Notes: a model not told the origin generated them from the letters alone. A DNA stretch of 46,923 nucleotides from Candidatus Zixiibacteriota bacterium (GCA_040752815.1 JBFMGC010000019.1:1-46923); one strand, 5' to 3'. Shown: positions 1-8,215, numbered from the stretch's first letter. Numbers and translations are program-made.

Positions 1-2
1 AG

Positions 3-383
3 GTCGGCAAGAAGCCCGCGAAGCGGAAGGTCGCCAAGAAGAAGACTACCAAGAAAAGAACGGCTAAAAAAAAGCCCGCTAAGAAGAAAGTAGCCAAGAG
101 AAAGCCGGCAGCCAAGAAGGCCAAAGCCAAGCGGAAACCAAATCCCGCGTTCATGCGCCCGATGACTCTGTCGGCTGATCTCGGCGCCGTTGTCGGTGGC
201 GATCCCAAGCCGCGCACCGAAGTCACCAAGAAGCTCTGGGCCTACATCAAGCGGAACGGACTTCAGGACAAGGTGAACCGGCGGATGATCAACGCCGACG
301 ACAAGCTGACCAGGATCTTCGGCGGCAAGAGGAAGGTTTCGATGTTTGAGATGACTAAGCTGGTCTCCAAGCATATGAAGTAG
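3..383 (+). CDS. SWIB/MDM2-domain protein with lysine-rich histone-like tail (5' partial)
   Basis: The reading frame is open from the left edge, so the true start lies outside the window. The first ~48 visible codons are almost entirely Lys, Arg, Ala and Pro in KKPAKKK/AKKK-type repeats, like histone H1 tails. They are followed by a SWIB fold of ~75 residues, recognisable from ADLGAVVG, PRTEVTKKLWAYIK, RRMINADDKL and the terminal VSMFEMTKLVSKHMK. Bacterial SWIB proteins with basic tails are presumed nucleoid or DNA-binding proteins; no enzymatic role is known. The gene ends just before a strong terminator and is therefore the last gene of its unit. The ATG at 153 falls inside the domain and is not the real start. 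Confidence 0.9.
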   Translation, partial: VGKKPAKRKVAKKKTTKKRTAKKKPAKKKVAKRKPAAKKAKAKRKPNPAFMRPMTLSADLGAVVGGDPKPRTEVTKKLWAYIKRNGLQDKVNRRMINADDKLTRIFGGKRKVSMFEMTKLVSKHMK

Positions 384-408
384 TTCCTCTCCAAGGTGGA
401 TTTCCCCG

Positions 409-440
409 GAGGGCCGGCCGCGCGCCGGCCCTCTTTTTTT
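409..440 (+). terminator. Rho-independent terminator after the SWIB gene
   Basis: A perfect 10-bp stem (GAGGGCCGGC at 409-418 with GCCGGCCCTC at 424-433), a 5-nt loop, then seven T (434-440). It lies 25 bp after the SWIB stop codon. Confidence 0.95.
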
Positions 441-519
441 GTCACAGTCACACAAACTGCCTCCCATCGCCCGCGTCTCGTGATATTGGACCACGAGACT
501 GAACCCGGCGCGAATTCGG

Positions 520-547
520 TTGAAATTTCCCGGCGATACGTTATAAT
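520..547 (+). promoter_or_regulatory. Sigma70-type promoter of the serine operon
   Basis: TTGAAA at 520-525 (5/6 to the -35 consensus), a 16-bp spacer, and a perfect TATAAT at 542-547. Transcription should start near 554, about 45 bp before the DUF1015 start codon. Confidence 0.8.
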
Positions 548-599
548 GGCCGAGCTATGCAATGATTGCGGCCCGAGTTTCGTGAACTGAGGTATTGCG

Positions 600-1844
600 A
601 TGGCAACAGTCCGCCCCTTTCGGGGCCTCCGCCCGAAACCTGAGCTGGCCAAACAGGTGGCCTGCCCGCCCTATGACGTGCTCAGCACGAGGGAGGCCCG
701 CGCCATGGCCGAGGGGAATCCGTATTCATTCCTTCATGTCAACAAGTCTGAAATCGATTTCGATGACAGTGTCAACCAGTACAGCCGCGAGGTATATCTT
801 CGGGGACGCGAGAACCTGCAGAAGCTGATCGACCAGGGCGTTTTCGTGCGCGATACTAAACCCTGTTTCTATCTCTACCGCTTGACCTGGCGCGGCCGCA
901 GCCAGGCCGGTTTGGTAGCATTGACATCGGTAGCAGAGTATGACGACGGCATCATCAAGAAACACGAACACACCCGGCCGGACAAGGTGCGCGATCGCGC
1001 CGATCATATCGGCATTCTCGAAGCCCAGGTCGGCCCGGTTTTCACCGCGTTCCGCTATCAGCCGGGTATCGAGCAGATATTCGCCCGGGTGAGATCGTCC
1101 TCGCCGAGCTTCGGCTTCGAGGCCGATGACGGCGTTACACATGAGTTATGGGTGATCGACGACTCGGGCACTGTCGGCGCGCTTATTGATGCCTTCGCCC
1201 GGTTGGACTGCATGTATATCGCTGACGGCCACCACCGCAGCCAGTCGGCATCGGAAGTCTGTCGCAGGTTAAAAGAGAAAAACGCGCATCACACCGGCAG
1301 GGAGCCGTACAATTTCTTTCTGAATGTGCTCTTCCCGGACCGGGAGCTCCGCATCCTGCCGTACAACCGAGTAGTAAAAGACCTGGGCGGCCGGACGGTC
1401 TCGCAGGTGCTGGGCGAAGCCGCCCCGTATTTCAACGTGACCGGGGCAAATGGCGCGGTGGAACCGGACCGCGCACACGTGTTCGGCGCGTACGGCGAGG
1501 GCAACTGGTATCGCCTGGAGGCGAAACCCGGAAGCTTTGACACGAGTCACCCGATCGAATCGATTGATGCCTCGATTCTGGCCAACAGCCTGCTTGCCCC
1601 GCAATTCGGCATAACCGATCCCAAGACCGATAAGCGTATTGACTTCGTAGGCGGTATCAGAGGTACCTCGGAACTGATGAAACTTGTCGATTCCGGTGAG
1701 TACAAGATCGCCTTCTCGCTTTACCCGACCTCGATTGAACAACTGCTCAAGGTTGCCGACGCCGGCGAGGTCATGCCGCCCAAGTCGACCTGGTTCGAGC
1801 CGAAGCTACGCGACGGCATTGTCGTGAACTTGCTCACAGAATAA
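600..1844 (+). CDS. DUF1015 family protein (COG4198)
   Basis: A 414-residue protein matching DUF1015 over its whole length: N-terminal VRPFRGLRPKPELAKQVACPPYDV, internal IADGHHRSQSA (about residues 203-213, a candidate nucleotide- or phosphate-handling motif) and FLNVLFPDRELRILPYNRVV. The exact reaction is not established for the family. It is the first gene of a three-gene operon with a SerA-like dehydrogenase (20 bp gap) and SerC, so a role in serine or phosphoserine metabolism is the natural inference. GAGGT before the ATG at 600 supports the start. No truncation is seen. Confidence 0.88.
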   Translation: MATVRPFRGLRPKPELAKQVACPPYDVLSTREARAMAEGNPYSFLHVNKSEIDFDDSVNQYSREVYLRGRENLQKLIDQGVFVRDTKPCFYLYRLTWRGRSQAGLVALTSVAEYDDGIIKKHEHTRPDKVRDRADHIGILEAQVGPVFTAFRYQPGIEQIFARVRSSSPSFGFEADDGVTHELWVIDDSGTVGALIDAFARLDCMYIADGHHRSQSASEVCRRLKEKNAHHTGREPYNFFLNVLFPDRELRILPYNRVVKDLGGRTVSQVLGEAAPYFNVTGANGAVEPDRAHVFGAYGEGNWYRLEAKPGSFDTSHPIESIDASILANSLLAPQFGITDPKTDKRIDFVGGIRGTSELMKLVDSGEYKIAFSLYPTSIEQLLKVADAGEVMPPKSTWFEPKLRDGIVVNLLTE

Positions 1845-1864
1845 CCCCATATAGGATACGAACT

Positions 1865-2752
1865 ATGTTGATACTGATTTCAGACGCCTTCGACACCGCC
1901 CTCCCCGGCCGCCTCAAGAAGTACGGCGACGTGACCGATGACCAGGCCCGGCTGCCGGAGGCCGAGGTAGTTTTGATTCGAAGCAAGACGAAAGTCACTA
2001 AGGAGTACATCGACTCCGCCCCCAAGATGAGGCTGGTCATTCGGGGTGGGGTGGGACTCGACAACGTCGACATCCCGTACGCGAAGGGCAAAGGGATACA
2101 GGTCTTCAACACTGCCGATGCTTCCACAGTCGCGGTAGCTGAACTTGCCTTGGCCATGATGCTGGCGCTGCCCAATCAACTGACCAAAGCCGACAGCACC
2201 ATGCGCCAGCAGAACTGGGCCAAGAAGGAACTCAAGCGCTCGGAGCTGTACGCCAAGACTCTCGGCATACTGGGAATCGGCAAAATCGGCAGCGCTGTGG
2301 CCACCCGGGCCAGGGCTTTCGGGATGAAGGTCATCGCGTATGACCCGTTTGTCTTCTTCTCCGACGCGGCGCAGATTCTCCCCGGCCTGGACGAGGTGCT
2401 GGGGCAGGCCGATTATTTGTCGCTGCACATGCCGCTGACCGACCATACCAAAGGCATGATCAATAAGTCATCAATCGGCAAAATGAAAGACGGCGTGCGC
2501 ATTATCAATACCGGTCGCGGCAAATGCATCAACGAGGTTGATCTGGCCGACGCGCTCAAAAGCGGCAAGGTGGCCGGGTACGCCACCGATGTCTGGTATT
2601 CTGATCCGCCCGACTGGAGCTCACCTCTGCTGAGCGCTCCCAACTGTGTTTTCGCGCCCCATATCGGGGCCGAAACCAAAGAAAATATGGGACGTATCGG
2701 AGTCATAGTCGATGCACTCATCGACCAATACGCTGCCGCCAAAGCTAAGTGA
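1865..2752 (+). CDS. serA: D-3-phosphoglycerate dehydrogenase-like D-2-hydroxyacid dehydrogenase (short form)
   Basis: A 295-residue NAD-dependent D-2-hydroxyacid dehydrogenase without the ACT regulatory domain of E. coli SerA. The nucleotide-binding motif GILGIGKIG lies near residues 134-142. By alignment with E. coli SerA (R240, E269, H292) the catalytic residues are R218 (NTGRG), D247 (YSDPP) and H266 (APHIG), so the usual catalytic Glu is Asp here. It lies between DUF1015 and serC, which makes oxidation of 3-phosphoglycerate to 3-phosphohydroxypyruvate the most likely job. Lack of ACT suggests no serine feedback of the classical kind. The Asp could instead signal a shifted substrate range. 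Confidence 0.88.
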   Translation: MLILISDAFDTALPGRLKKYGDVTDDQARLPEAEVVLIRSKTKVTKEYIDSAPKMRLVIRGGVGLDNVDIPYAKGKGIQVFNTADASTVAVAELALAMMLALPNQLTKADSTMRQQNWAKKELKRSELYAKTLGILGIGKIGSAVATRARAFGMKVIAYDPFVFFSDAAQILPGLDEVLGQADYLSLHMPLTDHTKGMINKSSIGKMKDGVRIINTGRGKCINEVDLADALKSGKVAGYATDVWYSDPPDWSSPLLSAPNCVFAPHIGAETKENMGRIGVIVDALIDQYAAAKAK

Positions 2753-2787
2753 ACGTCTAACGAAACTGAGTTAATCGAGGCAATAAC

Positions 2788-3876
2788 ATGTCACACCGAG
2801 TTTACAACTTCAATCCGGGCCCGTCGACTCTTCCCCTGGACGTACTGAAAAAGGTCCAGGAAGAGCTGCTCGATTACAAAGGAACCGGCATGTCGGTAAT
2901 GGAAATATCCCACCGCTCGGCGGAATACGAGGAGATCAACGACGCCACCATCCGCCTGACGCGGGAAATCATGGGGCTCGACGACAAATTCCACGTCCTG
3001 TTCATGACCGGCGGCGCGTCGACCCAGTTCGCCCTGGTGCCGATGAATTTCGCGTATGGCGGCAAGAAGGGAGCCTATGTCGATACCGGCTCCTGGTCGA
3101 GCAAGGCGATCAAAGAGGCCAACATCCTCGGTGGCTCGCATGTAGTCGCCAGTTCCAAGGCCGATCAGTACCGCTACATCCCTAAAGAGTCCGACATCAA
3201 GATACCGCCCGACGCCGCCTATCTGCACATCACGACCAATAACACCATCTACGGCACCCAGTGGCATTCGACGCCGAATGTCACCGGGGTACCGCTGATC
3301 GCCGATATGTCATCGGATATTCTCTCGCGGCGGTGGGACTTCTCCAAGTACGCGCTCATCTACGGCGGCGCGCAGAAGAACCTCGGACCGTCCGGGCTGA
3401 CGCTCGTGGTGATACACGACAGCCTGCTCCAGAAGTGCAAGGACGGCAACCCGACCATGTTCGACTATCGCACTCACGCCAAGGAAAAGTCTCTGTACAA
3501 CACGCCGCCCTCGTTCACGGTTTATGTCATGAAGCTCGTCCTCGAATGGATCAAGGGCCAGGGCGGACTGGCGGCTGTGGAGAGAGTCAACCGGGCCAAG
3601 CAGGAGAAGATCTACGCCTTGATTGATAAATATCCTGACTTCTTCAAAGGCACGGTCAGCAAGGACAGCCGGAGCTGGATGAACATAAACCTTCGCCTGC
3701 CCAGCGAAGAACTCGAAAAGAAGTTTATCGGAGACGCGAAGAAGGCCGGCTTTATCGGCCTCAAGGGCCATCGCTCGGTCGGAGGAATCAGGGTGTCGCT
3801 GTACAATGCCATGACCATTGAGGGCACCGAGAAGCTGGCCGGTTTCATGGAGGAATTCCGCAAGGCGAATAGCTGA
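2788..3876 (+). CDS. serC: Phosphoserine aminotransferase
   Basis: A 362-residue class V PLP aminotransferase of full family length. The N-terminus YNFNPGPSTLP and GMSVMEISHRS are diagnostic for SerC. The PLP lysine is K197 in GGAQKNLGPSG, and the C-terminal GHRSVGGIRVSLYNA is the substrate-binding segment. It converts 3-phosphohydroxypyruvate and glutamate to O-phosphoserine and 2-oxoglutarate in the cytoplasm. It follows the SerA-like gene by 35 bp and closes the operon; no phosphoserine phosphatase is present in the window. The ATG at 2788 has CGAGG upstream. Confidence 0.97.
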   Translation: MSHRVYNFNPGPSTLPLDVLKKVQEELLDYKGTGMSVMEISHRSAEYEEINDATIRLTREIMGLDDKFHVLFMTGGASTQFALVPMNFAYGGKKGAYVDTGSWSSKAIKEANILGGSHVVASSKADQYRYIPKESDIKIPPDAAYLHITTNNTIYGTQWHSTPNVTGVPLIADMSSDILSRRWDFSKYALIYGGAQKNLGPSGLTLVVIHDSLLQKCKDGNPTMFDYRTHAKEKSLYNTPPSFTVYVMKLVLEWIKGQGGLAAVERVNRAKQEKIYALIDKYPDFFKGTVSKDSRSWMNINLRLPSEELEKKFIGDAKKAGFIGLKGHRSVGGIRVSLYNAMTIEGTEKLAGFMEEFRKANS

Positions 3877-3882
3877 CGCTGA

Positions 3883-3987
3883 TTGTGTGGGCGGCACGCG
3901 CCCTCGCGTGCCCGATTATTGTGTGGGTGGCCCGCCGCGGAGGGCCCCTATCTTGAGTGGGCGGCAGACGTCCTCGTTTGCCCCTCA
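3883..3987 (+). repeat. Three tandem hairpin repeat units (REP-like)
   Basis: Three units begin with TTGTGTGGGCGGC, TTGTGTGGGTGGC and TTGAGTGGGCGGC at 3883, 3919 and 3953 (period 34-36 bp). Each runs into a hairpin: GGCACGCG-CCCT-CGCGTGCC at 3893-3912, an imperfect GGCCC/GGGCC stem at 3929-3946, and GGCAGACG-TCCT-CGTTTGCC at 3963-3982. Stem bases differ between units while pairing is kept. The lead sequence TTGAGTGGGCGG recurs at 11824. Confidence 0.75.
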
Positions 3988-4019
3988 TGAACACTATACG
4001 GCCGGCAGCTGGGCAGTCC

Positions 4020-4071
4020 GGTAGGTCGGGACCCTTGTGGTCCCGAAGCGGCACCTGGTTTCGACCTACCC
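4020..4071. repeat. Nested intergenic palindrome
   Basis: The outer arms GGTAGGTCG and CGACCTACC enclose an inner stem GGGACC/GGTCCC, which would fold as a branched hairpin. The GTCGGGACC...TCCCGACCTAC theme recurs at 14415-14448, so this belongs to a dispersed family. Confidence 0.65.
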
Positions 4072-4103
4072 AATGCGGGCCGCCCGCTAATGACGACAAA
4101 GCC

Positions 4104-4733
4104 ATGACCCACGTCAACGAACCATTCTCTCAGGCGCTATTCGACGGCATCTCTGCCGAAGCAACAGTCGGCTATCTCGGAATCGTGACACCCGACGGCT
4201 ACCCTCGCGTCGTGCCGGTGAACTTTGCCACGATCGGCACGCAGGTCTACTTCCATGGAGCGGCCCACGGAGAAAAGCACGGCGTGCTCGCCGGAGGTCC
4301 CAGGGTCACCGTTGCCATCGTGGTGCCTTATGCGATGATTCCGTCGTACTGGCGCTCTCCCGACTATGCCTGCCCGGCCACGCAGTATTACAAGTCGATC
4401 CTCATTCGGGGCCGCGGCGCGATCGTGCACGAGCCCGATGAAAAAGCCACCGCCCTCCAGGCACTCATGGAGAAGCATCAGCCCGAGGGCGGTTTTGGGC
4501 GTCTTGACTCCGCCGACCCGCTGTACCGGAAGGGGATCGATGACGTCGCGATATTTCGGATTGATCCCGACCGGATCGATATCCGCACCAAATTCGGCGA
4601 GAACCTGACACGCGAGACCCGGTTGCGTATCATCGAGAAGCTCAGGGAGTGCAATCAAGGACGCGATGCGGACACCACCCTGGAGATGGAAAAACGTCTG
4701 GACGCCACAAGGGAGAGCAAGGAACCAAAATGA
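4104..4733 (+). CDS. Pyridoxamine 5'-phosphate oxidase-fold flavin-binding protein
   Basis: A 209-residue protein of the PNPOx-like split-barrel superfamily, in the branch that includes NimA-type nitroreductases: GYLGIVTPDGYPRVVPVNF (residues ~17-35), YFHGAAHGEKH and a C-terminal IFRIDPDRIDIRTKFGEN. Such proteins bind FMN or a related cofactor; the substrate cannot be read from sequence. The frame is open from 3957, but those codons lie in the palindrome region, so I place the start at the ATG at 4104, where homology begins. The stop overlaps the next start (ATGA), indicating translational coupling to the RidA-like gene. Confidence 0.82.
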   Translation: MTHVNEPFSQALFDGISAEATVGYLGIVTPDGYPRVVPVNFATIGTQVYFHGAAHGEKHGVLAGGPRVTVAIVVPYAMIPSYWRSPDYACPATQYYKSILIRGRGAIVHEPDEKATALQALMEKHQPEGGFGRLDSADPLYRKGIDDVAIFRIDPDRIDIRTKFGENLTRETRLRIIEKLRECNQGRDADTTLEMEKRLDATRESKEPK

Positions 4734-5131
4734 ACCGCATTCGGATATCATCCGGCTCACCCTATGAAAAGCCGATTGGCTTTTCCCGGGCGGTGCGGGT
4801 GGGAGATTTTATCAGCGTATCGGGTACCGGGCCGATTGCTCCGGACGGCTCCACAGTCGGCGTTGGCGATGCCTACGCCCAGGCCAAGCGGTGTCTGGAG
4901 ATAATCAAGAAGGCGATCGAAGACGCGGGCGGCCGTCTTGAGCATACCACCCGCACGCGTATGCTGCTGACCGATATCTCCCGGTGGGAGGAAGTTTCCC
5001 GCGCTCACGGCGAGTTTTTCGGCGACATTCGCCCGGCGTCCACTCTCGTGGCGGTCAGCGCCCTGGTGAGACCGGAATGGCTGGTCGAAATCGAGGCCGA
5101 CTGTGTGATCGACGACAAAAAGGGGCCGTAA
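4730..5131 (+). CDS. RidA/YjgF/UK114 family protein, probably not Rid1-type
   Basis: A 133-residue Rid-fold protein: SGSPYEKPIGFSRAVRVGD at the N-terminus and PEWLVEIEADCV at the C-terminus. RidA deaminases hydrolyse reactive enamine/imine intermediates using an Arg (R105 in the classical type) seven residues before VEIEA. Here that position is Leu (SALVRPEWLVEIEA) with an Arg two residues later, so it may belong to a Rid subfamily without proven imine deaminase activity. The ATG at 4730 overlaps the previous stop and has GGGAGAG upstream; the longer frame from 4649 lies within the preceding gene. Confidence 0.85.
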   Translation: MNRIRISSGSPYEKPIGFSRAVRVGDFISVSGTGPIAPDGSTVGVGDAYAQAKRCLEIIKKAIEDAGGRLEHTTRTRMLLTDISRWEEVSRAHGEFFGDIRPASTLVAVSALVRPEWLVEIEADCVIDDKKGP

Positions 5132-5260
5132 TCCCGCTGTGCGCATTGTATAACAAGCAGTTATACGTCTCGGGCAGCCTACCTAATCGCTTGACTTTTG
5201 CCTTCCAAATTCGTTCTTTCTCGCCGACCGTCTGTCACCTTAGAGTTTGAAGGAGCCCCG

Positions 5261-6487
5261 TTGCAAGCGCCAGACAAGGTTCAGGTCGCAGTAGGCGATC
5301 TTTTTGAGAAGTGTTATTCCTTTACCGCCGCCAATGAAGTCCGGGCGGCGGGCATATATCCGTTCTTCCATCCCATCCAATCCGGTGCCGGCGACGAGGT
5401 TGTGATCTACGGCCGGAAGTGCATCATGATCGGCTCCAATAACTACATGGGTCTGGTCAATCACCCGAAAGTCAAGGAAGCCGCCGCCAACGCGGTAAAA
5501 AAGTACGGCGCCGGCTGCACCGGTTCGCCGTTTCTAAACGGCACCCTCGATCTGCACCTCGAGCTACAGGAACGCCTGGCCAAATTCGTCAACGCCGACG
5601 AAGCGCTGGTCTTCTCCACCGGCTTCCAGACCAACCTGGGGACGATTTCCTGCCTGGCGGGAAAAAACGATGCGCTGGTGATCGACCGGCAGGTGCACGC
5701 CTGTATTGTCGACGCCTGCCGTCTCTCCTACGGCCGAACCTACAAGTTCGCGCATAACGACATGGACGATCTCGACCGTGTCCTGGCTAACGTGCGCAAC
5801 AACCACACTCGTGGCGGAATCATGATCGTGGTCGACGGCGTCTTCTCCATGGAAGGCGACATAATCGACCTTCCCAGCCTCGTGAATATCGCAGAAAAGT
5901 ACGGAGCGCGGGTGATGGTCGATGATGCCCACTCGATTGGCGTGCTCGGGCGCACCGGCGCCGGCACCGCCGAGCATTTCGGGCTTCAAAACCGGGTCGA
6001 CCTGTCGATGGGGACGTTCTCGAAGTCGTTCGCGTCGCAGGGCGGATTTGTCGCGGGTAAACACGAAGTCATAGACTACATCAAGCATTTCGGGCGGGCG
6101 CTCATCTTCTCGGCCTCCATCACGCCGGCGTCGGCGGCCGCCGTGCTCGCCGCGCTGGAGATTATCCAGAGTGAGCCGGAGCGGCGGGAGCGGCTCTGGA
6201 AAAACGCCCTCAGGATGCAGCGCGAGTTGAAGGCGCTCGGCTACGATACCGGCCACACGGCCACGCCGATCATCCCGCTGAAAATCGGCGAGGATTTCGC
6301 CTGCTTCTCCTTCTGGAAAGCACTGTTCGACAACGGCGTCTTCACCAATCCGGTGGTCTCGCCGGCCGTGGCTCCGGGAGGGGCCCTGATTCGAACTTCC
6401 TATACCGCCACTCATACCGACGAGCAACTTGATCGCGTTCTTGACGTGATGGCCCGGGTCGGCCGTGAGAAGGGTCTGATACCGTAA
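5261..6487 (+). CDS. spt: Serine palmitoyltransferase-like alpha-oxoamine synthase
   Basis: A PLP-dependent alpha-oxoamine synthase of 408 residues, related to SPT, KBL and AONS. Visible are the GTLDLH glycine/serine-site segment, H147 in the cofactor-stacking VHACIVD, DDAHSIGVLG (D221/D222, H224) and the PLP lysine K255 in TFSKSFAS. The motif GCTGSPFLNGTLDLH and the absence of biotin genes favour condensation of serine with an acyl thioester to 3-ketosphinganine. I prefer TTG 5261 as start: GAAGGAG lies 5 bp upstream, while ATG 5198 has no Shine-Dalgarno and adds 21 unlike residues. The next gene begins 4 bp after its stop. KBL- or AONS-like activity remains possible. Confidence 0.82.
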   Translation: MQAPDKVQVAVGDLFEKCYSFTAANEVRAAGIYPFFHPIQSGAGDEVVIYGRKCIMIGSNNYMGLVNHPKVKEAAANAVKKYGAGCTGSPFLNGTLDLHLELQERLAKFVNADEALVFSTGFQTNLGTISCLAGKNDALVIDRQVHACIVDACRLSYGRTYKFAHNDMDDLDRVLANVRNNHTRGGIMIVVDGVFSMEGDIIDLPSLVNIAEKYGARVMVDDAHSIGVLGRTGAGTAEHFGLQNRVDLSMGTFSKSFASQGGFVAGKHEVIDYIKHFGRALIFSASITPASAAAVLAALEIIQSEPERRERLWKNALRMQRELKALGYDTGHTATPIIPLKIGEDFACFSFWKALFDNGVFTNPVVSPAVAPGGALIRTSYTATHTDEQLDRVLDVMARVGREKGLIP

Positions 6488-6491
6488 GCTT

Positions 6492-7619
6492 ATGGCCGAA
6501 GTTAGGGTTGTCGAGGTTGAAACCTCGGCGCAATTGAAGCAGTTCATTCTCTATCCGAACAAGCTCTACGCCGGGGACCCCAACTATGTCGCCCCGCTAT
6601 ATGTCGAGCGGAAGGAATTCTTCGACAGGAATAACAATCCATTTTATCGCACCGCACGCACGCAGCTTTTCCTCGCCATGCGGGGTGAAGAAGTGGTCGG
6701 GAGAATCGCCACCTGCATCAGCTATAAGCATAATGAGTATCACGGCGAGCGCACCGGCTTCTTCGGTTTCTTCGACACTCCCGACGATGAAGAGGTATCG
6801 CGCAATCTTCTGAAAGTGGCGATGATCGAGCTCAAGAAGGCGGGTATGGACCGGATGCGCGGCCCGATGAACTTCTCCACCAATCACGAATGCGGCTTTC
6901 TGGTCGAGGGATTCGACAGCCCGCCCATGATCATGATGACGTATAACCAGCCTCACCAGGTGAAGCTGGCCGAGAAGTTCGGCCTTCGCAAAGTGATGGA
7001 TCTGCTGGCTTATAAGCTCCCCACCGGATGGGATCCTACGGACCGGGTCCGCCGCGTGGTCGAGGCCCGTTCCGCGAAAACCCGGGTCCGGTTTCGCACT
7101 CTCGACATGAGCAATTTCCAGCACGAGGTAAGTCTCATCAAGGAAGTCTACAACCAGTCCTGGGCGAGGAACTGGGGTTTTGTGCCGATGGACGACGCCG
7201 AGTTCGAACACATGGCCAAAAACCTCAAGCAAATTGTCGATCCCGACATAGTGGTGATTGCTGAACACGATAACCGCGCGGCCGGCTTCTGTCTGATTCT
7301 GCCCGATATTAACCAGGTGTTGATCCGCCTCAACGGCCGCCTCTTCCCCACTGGTCTCCTAAAACTGCTCTGGCACACGAAGGTAAACAACAAGGTCGAC
7401 CGTTGCCGTGTGCTCACCTTTGGTGTGCTGCCTGAATACCGCCACCAGGGGATCGACATGATGCTGTTCATGGAAGCTTACCGTCGCGGTACCGCCAAAG
7501 GGTACAAGTGGGGCGAACTGAGTTGGGTGCTCGAGAACAATGAGCTCATGCGCCGGGGTGTGGAGCAGATGCAGGCGGTGGTCTACAAACGGTACCGGAT
7601 CGTGGACATGCCGCTGTGA
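6492..7619 (+). CDS. GNAT-fold acyltransferase, candidate bacterial ceramide synthase
   Basis: A 375-residue protein with GNAT features: EEVVGRIATCISYKHNEY (acyl-CoA fold strand) and, near residues 300-320, LTFGVLPEYRHQGIDMMLF, which matches the acyl-CoA loop of N-acyltransferases. MRGPMNFSTNHECGFLVEGF is a strongly conserved block of this large GNAT branch. It starts 4 bp after the SPT-like gene, so the two are co-translated. In Caulobacter the ceramide synthase acting with Spt is a GNAT-related protein; on that basis N-acylation of a sphingoid base is a reasonable inference, not proven. Amino-acid N-acylation is an alternative. Confidence 0.75.
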   Translation: MAEVRVVEVETSAQLKQFILYPNKLYAGDPNYVAPLYVERKEFFDRNNNPFYRTARTQLFLAMRGEEVVGRIATCISYKHNEYHGERTGFFGFFDTPDDEEVSRNLLKVAMIELKKAGMDRMRGPMNFSTNHECGFLVEGFDSPPMIMMTYNQPHQVKLAEKFGLRKVMDLLAYKLPTGWDPTDRVRRVVEARSAKTRVRFRTLDMSNFQHEVSLIKEVYNQSWARNWGFVPMDDAEFEHMAKNLKQIVDPDIVVIAEHDNRAAGFCLILPDINQVLIRLNGRLFPTGLLKLLWHTKVNNKVDRCRVLTFGVLPEYRHQGIDMMLFMEAYRRGTAKGYKWGELSWVLENNELMRRGVEQMQAVVYKRYRIVDMPL

Positions 7620-7642
7620 GAGGGTGCTTTCGTTAAACGAAT

Positions 7643-8215
7643 ATGTCGCCTAATCGTCAACATACCATGATTGTCCCAGGGGCCTATCACTGTGCACTGC
7701 AGTGTCTGATCCTGCTGCTCATTCTTTCGAGCTGCACCAGCCGGTACCGGCTGGAGTTGTTTTTGGTCGAGGGCGATTCCCGCTCCAAAGTCAAGGTGGA
7801 GAAAAGCGAATATTTCGTCGGGGCGGTGCTGGGTGACCCGCTGAGCGAGGACAAGGTCGCACCGGGCGACGGCAACTGTCTCGTGATTGTCACCGGATCG
7901 CGCGGCGAGAGCCTGGGATCCAGACCGGAGGACGTGGTCAGTTTCGACCGATACGACCGGTATCGAGTCTTCTTCGAGCTGCCCTCCGAAATCAAGCCCG
8001 CAGCCATTCCACTTAAGGACCGCTCCTTCGTTCAGCAGTTGGGCCGATATGACCTAAGTGCTGATGACAAGATGTTCTTCCCGGCCGATGGACGGCTCAT
8101 AGTCGATTCGGTTTCAGGCGGGCGCCTGTTCGGGTCGATTGAAGGCCGTTACGAGAACCACCAAAAAGCCTCGATCGCCTTCGAGGGTAAGTTCAAAGCC
8201 AAAATCGCCGATTGA
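7643..8215 (+). CDS. Putative secreted lipoprotein, unknown function
   Basis: A 190-residue protein I do not recognise. The N-terminus has a hydrophobic stretch ending in the lipobox-like LILSSC, so it is probably lipidated and exported. The rest is rich in beta-type segments (YRVFFELPSEIKPAAIPL, RLIVDSVSGGRLFGSIEGRYE) typical of periplasmic proteins. Start could be ATG 7643 or ATG 7667, which leaves a more usual signal-peptide length. It follows the acyltransferase by 23 bp, and may be its operon partner. It converges with the macro-domain gene at 8231. Confidence 0.72.
   Translation: MSPNRQHTMIVPGAYHCALQCLILLLILSSCTSRYRLELFLVEGDSRSKVKVEKSEYFVGAVLGDPLSEDKVAPGDGNCLVIVTGSRGESLGSRPEDVVSFDRYDRYRVFFELPSEIKPAAIPLKDRSFVQQLGRYDLSADDKMFFPADGRLIVDSVSGGRLFGSIEGRYENHQKASIAFEGKFKAKIAD

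Noticed and set aside
3883-3987. Tandem repeats as a small CRISPR array.
   Set aside because: The units are 34-36 bp hairpins directly abutting each other without unique spacers, and no cas genes are present.
3957-4103. N-terminal extension of the PNPOx-fold protein.
   Set aside because: Those codons lie in the tandem hairpins and palindrome; family similarity begins at ATG 4104.
5564-6547. Long minus-strand frame opposite the SPT-like gene.
   Set aside because: It is the antisense of a well-supported gene with clear PLP motifs, and its translation is Arg/His-rich without domain features.
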